Assembly: GCA_034440635.1 (NCBI GenBank)
Contig: JAOTON010001269.1
Coordinates: 124,001-188,000, forward strand
Source of the DNA: Lepas anatifera
Taxonomy: Eukaryota > Arthropoda > Thecostraca > Lepadidae
Length of the DNA: 64,000 nt
Reading direction: 5' to 3'
The translations under genes were made by a program, and so were the position numbers. Position 1 is the stretch's first letter; each line of letters begins with the position of its first letter. The notes under the pieces are model-generated. The model worked only from the letters and a program-made list of their open reading frames with translations, did not search any database and was not told the origin of the DNA. Shown here piece by piece: positions 1 through 19,600 of this stretch.

Positions 1-401
1 GTGGTGAGGGACCGATGGCTGATTTTTCTAGTAGATACCACTGATAACAACATCTGTGCCTCTTTTACATTCATTATTAGGTAAGGCCAGCTTTTAGTGG
101 AAAATAAATATTGAAGGCTTGTGGGAGTGGCCTAAGATCCTAAAACAGATAATGATGCCTAATATAGTAAGAGAGCTAAAATGTACCCCTCATCAGTCAA
201 AGGGTCAACTTCACCTCACAACTGCCCAGTCTGCAGAACATGGCAGGTGACTCAACGAGGCACTTAGGGCAGCCCAAAGGGGTATTATAATAGTAGGCAG
301 ATCACATCTCGCGGTTCAAAAGGATCACATCAGAAGGTCCACTGATCAAAGAGTGTAATGTTCATAGGCTCTACCCTTTGAAAGTTAGACCTTTTGGATA
401 A
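1..401. other. Upstream flank, no gene seen
   Basis: This stretch has no open frame with coding character and no recognisable repeat. It lies just outside the left arm of the inverted repeat that begins near 402. Confidence 0.5.
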
Positions 402-998
402 GAAGTCCAATGTTCGAAAGGTCCAAAAAGGCTTGCTCAGATGCTTGAGAGTGGGGTGCATGATGCTGCAGAGGCATGCTAAGACACATGATAATAGGAT
501 GAAATGAGGGTTAGGTTAGGTCAGGTCAGGTCAGTTGTGTATGCCCTTGGTCCCTATTTCCTAGTCTGGGGATATCACCCCTCTTTCCAGATTCTGAGTG
601 CACCTCTGGTCTGGGTACCACTTTGGGAAATGTTTCAGAAATACCCACATTCTGCAAGAAAATCCCCAGAGGTGAAACAGACGGAAGGAGAGAGAGTTTG
701 AGCAGTGTTAAGTGGTACCCAGACCAGAGGCACTCTCAAATTCTGGAAAGAGGGATGATATCCCCAGACTAGGAAATAGGGACCAAGGGCATGCACAACT
801 GACCTGACCTGAACGGAACGGACCTGACCTGACCTGACCTGACCTAACCTAACCTATAACCTAACCTAACCTAACCCTCACCCTCATTGCCTCCTATTAT
901 CAGGTGTCTTAGCACGCCTCTGCAGCATCATGCACCCCACTCTCATACATCTGAGCACGCCTCTTTGGACCTTTTGAACGTTTTGACCAGTCTGCAAA
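402..998. repeat. Large inverted repeat with TTAGG/TCAGG telomere-like runs
   Basis: The left arm (about 402-622) and right arm (711 to about 998) are imperfect reverse complements with an 88-bp loop. Matching landmarks are the inner ends reading CTGGGTACCACT / AGTGGTACCCAG and the outer ends around GGTCCAAAAAGGC / GCCTCTTTGGACC. Each arm carries 5-bp tandem repeats: TTAGG and TCAGG units at 509-533 on the left, and CCTAA/CCTGA units at about 803-878 on the right, where the array is longer. I read it as a fold-back or long-TIR transposon that captured or evolved telomere-like repeats. Small open frames inside it are not genes. Confidence 0.75.
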
Positions 999-2119
999 GT
1001 ATGGCAGCGGGCCAGATAAGATGCACAAGCCATCTAGAAATCTCGCTCAAATTCGCTCGTTCGGTCACCCACTATTCGCACCAATCTGCAAAAAAAACGG
1101 GAGAAGAATGCACCCATCCCTACTTACACCATGTAATACTACCACTCTCATCCCCCATATAAACTTCCATCCCCCCATAGTGTGTACGTCGTCAGCTTTC
1201 CATCACTTATCACCCGGTTAAGCTCAGTCAACCAACCACTGAAGCAACTTTCGACATTACAATTTCATGTCGAATTTCGCCGGAGTTAAGGTGTACTAAA
1301 CTGCATTTCCTCTCTTGTACAAAGCTTTACTAGACTTTCTAGAGGATGTCTCGCCCATCGCTGTAAAGTGAATTGGTTAGAATACGGCTGCACCTGCGGC
1401 AAAAGCAAACCCACCGTATCGTGATGCTGCGCAGCTTGGGAAAGATGAGGCACGACATCCGAAGCCTTTTTTAAATTGATGGCGCTGAGGGAAAACTCAG
1501 TTTTCGGTGGGACCAAGGCCTTAGAGACGGGCGAGACATTCACGCTAAAAAAACTCGTTCATGCGATAGTTATGTTCTGCCAAAAGCAGACTGTAAGCAA
1601 TGAAAAAATGTAGGACTGCTGTCGCTTTAATTGCGACTATCCACATACTTTACCTTTATCCATCAGTATGCAAAACTTACTTTCAAGAACGTACCTACCT
1701 GTTTGCAACAAATCTGGTGCATGCAGCGTAATCGGCTTAATTGCTTTGGAAGTAGTTTTCCTTATTCTGTCGGTATTCAGTGTCACCTCCCGCGTACTAG
1801 TCTCGCAAATTCGCACCAATCGCTCCTGTCTCGAAGGCCACTTGCACTGACGAGATCGTGCCGTAAGTGCCATACTTTGCACACTGGTGTTTTGACTCCA
1901 AAGGAATTGAGTTGGAATAGATTTCTTCTAACTGATGATTATTCACTTTTTTGAAGACCTGCATTTTTACGGACATCTCGAATATATGTGTGTTTATGAT
2001 TTTCAAATCAAGTTCTGTCTTGAATTCAGGTGTGCTTTTAACCCTGAGTGGCTTACAGGGCTGCTTATTCAAGAAATTTGTGGCATTGACTTGAAAACTG
2101 GTGGTCACAGCATTTGATA
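999..2119. other. 5' flank / probable promoter and 5' UTR of HEATR3
   Basis: There is no coding exon here. Overlapping ORFs on both strands are short and AT-rich, and none has usable splice sites. The transcription start of HEATR3 should lie here, but I see no clear TATA box or initiator I would defend. Confidence 0.4.
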
Positions 2120-12767
<10,648 letters not shown>

Positions 12768-13538
12768 CAAACTGTCCAGCGAGAACGCTTGTTGTGCCTT
12801 TTTGTGAAGCGTGACAGAGTGTACTGGTTAGTCTTTTTCGTGGTTTGTACCGTGCTACCAGTAAGATTGTTTGTGCGATTTTGTTAAGTTTCGTCGGTAT
12901 GATTGGCTTTTATCACTCGGGTGGCGAAGAGGGAAACCAAATCAAATTTCAGTAGATTGTATCAAGAATGAAATTTGATGCGAAGACAAGAGTAAGTTTT
13001 GGATAAGTGTAAGAAATGTTGTTTTGCACTGTTCGGGGTTGCACTGAGGAGGAACGTTGTTACGCCAGGCCCGTTGTAAGCGTACGCCTCTTTTCGGCGG
13101 TTTTCTTTCATAAATACAGGATGTCAAACCTTTTCATTGATGTGCGGCTCAGTCCAGACGTTTCTCGGTGGTTTGACTAAAAGAGGCGAGTACAGGCTAT
13201 CACATGTTATTACCGACATACACTCCGGTGAAAACATCGATTACACTGCCGGTCTAAACCTAGGCGTTTTGTGTTGACATCGACATCTAACTAGTTACTT
13301 CTCACTGATACGCTGTGAAATGTGCTATTTTACTGACGGCACGATATGTCATCATTGTACAGGATAAAGGCGAATACACTCTCGGCTGAGCTGCCCTCGG
13401 TAAAACCCGAGGCCAAGACAGGATTGCACAAACACTGCAAGAAAATTACAAAACCCCTTCATCATTATCCGGCCACTCCCAACCTCCGTCGCTATGACAA
13501 CTGACGTATAAAGCTATATATAAGCCATCAGTAAGATA
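12768..13538. other. 3' region between convergent genes
   Basis: Contains the HEATR3 3' UTR, with no clear AATAAA on the plus strand. ORFs here are short and not coding-like. Confidence 0.4.
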
Positions 13539-13544
13539 TTTATT
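13539..13544 (-). terminator. AATAAA poly(A) signal on the minus strand
   Basis: Reads AATAAA on the minus strand, 178 bp downstream of the stop of the candidate terminal exon at 13722-13812. Confidence 0.45.
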
Positions 13545-13721
13545 GGTCCGTGTAGCACAGTAGAAAACGGATATTCCCAGCAGCACTCCCTTTCTATTTG
13601 AATATACACTAATCACCGTGTCTAAAGCACAACACCGCCCGCGCCGGTTGGTGGTGGGGCTGTCGGTGACTGGTTCTCTGGCGCGGGCGTCAGCAGCAGG
13701 GCGGGGGCCGGGCTCCGTCGG

Positions 13722-13812
13722 CTAGCAGGGGTCCGGCTCCGGCTCTGTCTCCCGCTGCCACTGCCGGTGCGACCGCAGCAGGCCCTGCGGCCACAGACGG
13801 TCCGTCAGCTGG
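13722..13812 (-). CDS. Candidate 3'-terminal coding exon, unidentified gene
   Basis: On the minus strand a good acceptor (CTGACGTCGCAG) opens a 29-codon frame, QLTDRLWPQGLLRSHRQWQR followed by ETEPEPDPC and TAG, entered with one leftover base. It is GC-rich like the real exons here and followed by AATAAA. I do not recognise the protein. It could be an alternative last exon of the CCDC66-like gene, or the end of an independent gene, but no exon with a matching phase was found upstream. The upstream acceptor region is duplicated. Confidence 0.35.
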
Positions 13813-13950
13813 CTGCGACGTCAGTGGAGCCGGAACAGCTGCCGACAGTGGGAGGTAAAGGTTAGGCTGCGGTCTGTCCTGTGACGTCACTGGAGCCGGA
13901 ACAGCTGCCGACAGTGGGGGGTTAGACTGCGGTCGGTTCTGTGACGTCAC
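13813..13950. repeat. ~66-bp tandem repeat carrying a duplicated splice acceptor
   Basis: Two units containing GGAGCCGGAACAGCTGCCGA and GTGACGTCAC. On the minus strand each ends in TGACGTCRCAG, the same string used as the acceptor of the candidate exon that follows. The unit therefore spans a 3' splice site. Confidence 0.7.
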
Positions 13951-14129
13951 TAGAGCAGGAGGGCGGGTCGGCCGTCAATGGGAGAGTGGTTAAGCAGCAG
14001 CCTGTCGTGGTGCCAACGGAGGGCAGCAGCACATGAGACAGCGAACTGTATTCGCACGGCGACCGTGATGGATCGGAAACGGTGCTGCAGACATGAGGTC
14101 GTGTTTGGTTCGCCGATTCAGATCATGGG

Positions 14130-14260
14130 TGGAGATCCTGGGGAGAGGGACAGCACCCCCTGGAGTTGGGGTCTCCCATAGACTTTGTATAGGGCTTGTA
14201 TTGTCATGCAGGTGTTAACCCGCCCACCCCACCCCCTCCTGGTTCGAGAAGAGATCTCCA
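14130..14260. mobile_element. MITE-like dispersed repeat, copy 1 (TGGAGATC termini)
   Basis: Begins TGGAGATC and ends GATCTCCA (8-bp inverted ends). The interior shares the segment around TTTGTATAGGGCTTGTA with the element at 41302-41458. About 131 bp, non-coding. Confidence 0.6.
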
Positions 14261-15250
14261 GCCCTGATTCAAACTACCCTTAAGTGAAAAAGTTGAATAT
14301 TGCGAGTGGAACTACATTTCTACGGGATGATAATGCGGACATAGTGATAAGTCTGACATAATGACTAAGACTCAGATGTTCGACTAATGTTACTCGCCAA
14401 AAGCACAAGCAATTTCCTGGGAACGGCGTCCATCTTGCTCTCAGCAAACGTCACAGGAAATACCGAGGCCGAGAGCGCTGCACAGGCCAATACCGTCACG
14501 ATACTTAATAAATGGCTGGATGTTCCTGGCCCGACAGCTTGGGTGATGAGACTTCGAATCGCCGTCTTTTGGTGACCCGTGACTCTTTCAGTAAAAATGT
14601 CGGCAAATACAAGGTTTCGCCTGCTGAAGCTGTTTTTAAGTTGTCAAAGTCGCCGTGGCTGGGTTATTTCATAGTTGTGTTCCAGACTAAATACCCCCAT
14701 GGCTGCTGAGGACTTGAAGAGCACGTGCTGGGGGCAATATGTTCGCTGCGGACTATGATCTTGCTGATATAACGCTGATCGATGTCTTCTTTTTGGTTTA
14801 TAGGGTTCATACATGAATGAGAACCAGCCGACGGGTTGGAGCCCTCACCAACTAAGTTCCACCTCAGGTACAATTGTCCTGTATGAGTCTATTTATCTAT
14901 TTCCTCCATGAAATGCAAGACAAGGGACGAGGACGTTGTCGGGACCGGAAACTTCCCGTATATTCTTAAATTTCATTAATTACCGTAGCTTTAATATGCA
15001 GGATTTTAGACGCATGGAAAGGCGCTGATGACCTTTGAGCTCTTGTGCGAGGCTAGTTAATTTCCCTGGGATTTGCTAACGCCTTTGTGCCGTATGCTTG
15101 TAATTTGGTACGATTGATTAAACGTCCAAATGGAACGTACCCTTTTCAGCTTTGTGAGCTGTTTCAGCACCCCGTGCTTGCTGATCGGCTTGTCTTTAGG
15201 CTCTTGAGCGGCGGTGGCCTGTAAGTTGTGTTTACCGGGGTCTCCACCAG
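14261..15250. other. Intergenic, with weak exon-like and SINE-like segments
   Basis: A plus-strand frame at about 14440-14570 (NVTGNTEAESAAQANTVTIL) follows a CTCTCAG acceptor-like site but has no convincing donor. At about 14820-14870 the minus strand shows a tRNA-like TTAGTTGGTGAGGGC, possibly a decayed SINE. Neither is firm. Confidence 0.25.
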
Positions 15251-15538
15251 ATGTCTCGCTTGTCAGTTGTGAGGTCTCTGAAGTCTCCGTGGTGACGTCG
15301 GCATCTGAAACAGGCCACAGCGCCGCTGCTCCAGGTCACGCCGCCAGCGGACTCGCACGCAGTGAGCTCCCCTCTGAAACACAAGTACGGACACTGTCAG
15401 TCAACAGAGACACCCGAAGCACCGCCGCCGAAGCTGGCAGAGCCAACGCAAAATGGGCAATGCGGGGCTGTCCCTGACAAGATGAAGCATCGTGGCAACC
15501 AAGCTTCAGCGTGGGTGCGTTTGCTGAAGCTGTTACAG
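15251..15538 (+). CDS. Candidate plus-strand internal exon, unidentified, one frame change
   Basis: A good acceptor (CTCCACCAG) and a good donor (TTACAG|GTAAAG) enclose coding-like sequence. The first part reads VSLVSCEVSEVSVVTSASET in one frame. From about 15330 the next frame reads SSPLKHKYGHCQSTETPEAP through KHRGNQASAWVRLLKLLQ up to the donor. A one-base indel would join them. I cannot name the product and found no partner exons with certainty. It lies tail-side of HEATR3 and antisense to the CCDC66-like gene's downstream flank. Confidence 0.3.
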
Positions 15539-15940
15539 GTAAAGTACTCGATATCCGAAAAATATGGTGTTTAAATACAGCTAGTGAGCAAGACAGGAAG
15601 TGTTCTAAAACTAAGTGGCAACTGTAAGGCACAACTTTCAGTCCCGCGACATGGGAGGAGTATTTTATGCTTATTTACAGGCGGTGGGTAGGTAATGCAA
15701 CATTCTAAAACTGCAGGCAAAATCTCACCTGGAAAATGTGTGGGGCTAGTGTTACACATGAAGTGAATATCATGGCCAAGCCCACAATCATCGACCGTGT
15801 CGACTTCCACAAGATTACCTAGTCTTAGCCATTGACTCCACCGTGGCTGCAATTTAGAATAAGAGGCAAGTGACTTAAAAATAAGATGACAGACGCTTTT
15901 CCCTTAAAAATTACATGGTCATATACCCATGAAATACGCC

Positions 15941-15946
15941 TTTATT
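15941..15946 (-). terminator. AATAAA poly(A) signal of the CCDC66-like gene
   Basis: AATAAA on the minus strand, 22 bp beyond the TGA stop at 15968. If used, it gives a very short 3' UTR. Confidence 0.6.
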
Positions 15947-15967
15947 TTCGAACATTATTTTTTGTTA

Positions 15968-16623
15968 TCAGGGAGACTTGCCTTTGATTTTGAGGAGCTC
16001 CTCCTCCGACTTGTCCATAGAACCGGACTCTTCTGAGCAGATTTCCTCCGTCTTGGCTCGGTGCAGAGTCCCGTTCACGCTCCTGTACAGCAGCGGCGGC
16101 TCCTCGTCCTCCTTATCAGTTCCGTTGTCTCCCTTCTGCGACCGCCGCGGCCCTTCCTGTCGGACATCAGCGTCGCCGTCGGCCTCCTCGGAAACTGTGC
16201 TTCTTGAATCCACCGCGTCTCGATCGCGGGCGCTGACGACGCGCGAGCCGATGTCGAGAAGGGCGCGCTCAGTACTGACTGGAGGGTAGGCTGGTATGCC
16301 GTCTGCCGCTGCTAGAGCCTCGCTGGCCAGCAGCGGCAGACTTTTGGTGTGGCTGAGGTACTCCAGGTGCGGCTGGTTGAGCGGCACCAGCGCCACGTTG
16401 CCGTACTCGGGCAGGTAGATGACGTCGGTGGCTGTGATGAGGGGCACAGAGCGGTTAGTGAGGCGTCCTGCGGTGGTGGCGCAGGTGAGAGGAGGACGAG
16501 GAGGAGAACTTGCCGTCCGAGCTGCCCAGGTAGGAAGCCGTTTGTGTCTTGAGCGGAGAGTGACTTCGGTACCGTGGCGGCAGCGTGCGGCTCTGATTGT
16601 GGTCCGAGAGATTCACGCTGCTC
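15968..16623 (-). CDS. CCDC66: CCDC66-like last exon with an apparent frameshift
   Basis: The acceptor TATTCACAG|G completes the Arg codon from the previous exon. The frame reads SSVNLSDHNQSRTLPPRYRS through SSSSSHLRHHR, then hits a stop. One extra base near 16460 (GCGCCACCACCGCAGG) puts it into GRLTNRSVPLITATDVIYLP, EYGNVALVPLNQPHLEYL and on to KSEEELLKIKGKSP and TGA. VIYLPEYGN aligns with the conserved C-terminal motif of CCDC66. With one base removed the length (655) fits the incoming phase and the stop. An AAAG|GCAAGT GC-type donor lies 15 bp before the stop. Confidence 0.7.
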
Positions 16624-19600
16624 CTGTGAATAGGCAAACTGTCAGTAATCATATACAAGATCGCTGGGTATTTTACAGGGTATACGCCCATCAGCGGCTT
16701 AGTGCTGCCGTATTCTCTACTGGCCTCTGTGGCTGGAGACTATACATTGGCGACATGTCGGTACTATATGTACTGGGTAACTAACTTACTGTTCTGGTGC
16801 TCTTTTTATGAATTTTGTCCAAGTTGTTCCCAGTACGGCTGCTGGAGTCGGAGTCTTACTAAGTCATCAAGGGACTTGTCAGGAAGACCCCGAACCCACC
16901 ACCCGAATGAGCAACTCCCACAATGAAGGTTAATTTAGAAGCCCAAGTTTAACGTTCCACAAAGCACAGGGACGGCCGCCCCGCTTAGGTCACCCTCCCA
17001 CTAGTCAGTTGCCAGCCGACCTACGTCGGATATACTTTTGAGCGCCGGAGCGTCTCAGGAGAACCAAACCCAAGCCTGGGCATGCACTGCCACTGCATGC
17101 TTCTGAGCAGCGGGCCGGAGCCCAACGCTCTACCAACTGAGCTACCGGGGCTCTTACTTGTGTAAATGACACGCTGTGCTGGAGTCGTTCGCTGTGGAGC
17201 TCACCAAGTGTACTTGGGCTGTTCTCTGTGTAATTAACTTTCTGTACTTGCGCTGTACTGTGTAACTGGCTTGCTGTACTGGCGCTGTGTGTAACTGACC
17301 TGCTGTATTTGCGGTGTGTAACTGACCTGCTGTACTGGCCCTGTTCTCTGTGTAACTGACCTGCTGTACTGGCGGTGTGTAACTGACTGCTGTACTGGCA
17401 CGTGTGTGACTGACCTGCTGTACTGGCGCGTGTGTAACTGACCGGTGTACTGGCCCTGTTATCTGTGTGACTGACCTGCTGTACTGGCCCTGTTCTCTGT
17501 GTAACTGACCTGCTGTACTGGTGCTGTGTGTAACTGACCTGCTGTACTGGCGCGTGTGTAATTGACCTGCTGTACTGGCGCTGTGTGTAACTGACCTGCT
17601 GTACTGGCCTGTGTGTAACTGACCTGCTGTACTGGCGGTGTGTAACTGACCTGCTGTACTGGCCCTGTTCTCTGTGTAACTGACCTGCTGTACTGGCGCT
17701 GTGTGTAACTGACCTGCTGTACTGGTACTGTGTGTAACTGACCTGCTGTACTGGCGCTGTGTGTGCTGACCTGCTGACTGGCGCTGTGTGTAACTGACCT
17801 GCTGTACTGGCCCTGTTCTCTGTGTAACTGACCTGCTGTACTGGCGCTGTGTGTAACTGACCTGCTGTACTGGTACTGTGTGTAACTGACCTGCTGTACT
17901 GGCGCTGTGTGTAGCTGACCTGCTGTACTGGCCCTGTCTGTGTAACTGACCTGCTGTACTGGCCCTGTTCTCTGTGTAACTGACCTGCTGTACTGGCGCT
18001 GTGTGTAACTGACCTGCTGTACTGGTACTGTGTGTAACTGACCTGCTGTACTGGCGCTGTGTGTAACTGACCTGCTGTACTGGCACTGTGTGTAACTGAC
18101 CTGCTGTACTGGCCCTGTTCTCTGTGTAACTGACCTGCTGTACTGGCGCTGTGTGTAACTGACCTGCTGTACTGGTACTGTGTGTAACTGACCTGCTGTA
18201 CTGGCGCTGTGTGTAGCTGACCTGCTGAACTGGCGCTGTGTGTAACTGACCTGCTGTACTGGCCCTGTTCTCTGTGTAACTGACCTGCTGTACTGGCGCT
18301 ATGTGTAACTGACCTGCTGTACTGGCGCTGTGTGTAACTGACCTGCTGTACTGGCGCTGTGTGTAACTGACCTGCTGTACTGGCGCTGTGTGTAACTGAC
18401 CTGCTGTACTTGTGTTTGAATTGACCTGCTGCACTGGCACTGTGTGTAATTGACCTGCTGCACTGGCACTGTGTGTAACTGACCTGCTGTAATTGTGGTG
18501 TTTGAATTGACCTGCTGTACTGGCACTGTGTGTAACCAACCTGCTGTACTGGCACTGTGTGTAACTGACCTGCTGTACTGGCACTGTGTGTAACTGACCT
18601 GCTGTACTTGTGTTTGAATTGACCTGCTGCACTGGCACTGTGTGTAATTGACCTGCTGCACTGGCACTGTGTGTAACTGACCTGCTGTAATTGTGGTGTT
18701 TGAATTGACCTGTGTCTGCTGTACTGGCACTGTGTGTAACCAACCTGCTGTACTGGCACTGTGTGTAACTGACCTCTGTACTCTGTGTGTAACTGACCTG
18801 CTGTACTTGTGTTTGAATTGACCTGCTGCACTGGCGCTGTGTGTAACTGACCTGCTGTACTGGCGCTGTGTGTAACTGACCTGCTGTACTTGCGGTGTTT
18901 GTCGCGGCTGCGGGAGGTGTGTCCGACGGTGGGCGTCCACTCTCGCTCCGAGTCCGACCCCGACTCCTCCTGCTGTAGCTGCCGCTCCCGCCGACGCCGG
19001 AAGGCACGCGCCAGCAGCGGGTCCTTCTCTGACTGCTTCACGTACACCTTCTCTGTCTGTGGACAACATTGCAAACCTGCCACTTGCAAGGGATTCTGGG
19101 GGTAACGTTCTCTTCGAGAGATGTATGACTGTTGTCAGCTGGCTAGGTTCGAAGTTGGAATCTAATTCGTAAAGCGATTACTTGCTACGTGTTGCTGAAA
19201 CAAGGATTTGCTATCATCGGCACTAATTGTGACTTCTATCACCCAAAAGGTGGGGAAACTTTGTCCTAGAAATTTTCACGGTTGGACAGGGTGAGTAGCA
19301 GTGCATAGACTGGAGACTGGAGCATAGCAGTATATTATGGTTAAACCCCGAAAATAGTATGACTACTGCTTTCATCGATGCAACAGCAGCTGCCCCGCGC
19401 TCACAGTTCAATACAGGCACGCACGGAAATCACCAGCCACAAACCTTGGGCGCGTTCCACCTGGGCCGCTCCTCGATTTTGACTGGTCGCAGTCGGGGCC
19501 TGCTGCGGTCCTTGCTGGTGCGCCGCTGGTCCGGCGCGCTGTCGGTGCCGACGTTGACGTCTCGCCTCTGTACCAGCTCCGGGGACGCTTCGACTGCACC

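Noticed and set aside
17100..17153. A genuine tRNA gene (TAGCTCAGTTGGTAGAGC)
   Set aside because: Only the 5' half is tRNA-like, with no acceptor stem pairing or proper 3' half; it is a SINE head.
17161..18895. 29-bp repeats as a CRISPR array
   Set aside because: Units are head-to-tail without spacers, the genome is eukaryotic, and the unit is derived from an exon-intron junction.
17005..19089. 694- and 617-codon minus-strand ORFs as a giant repetitive protein gene
   Set aside because: Only the first 58 codons (18881-19056) are a supported exon; the rest is a stop-free 29-bp minisatellite in the intron. Kept as a read-through finding, not as a gene.
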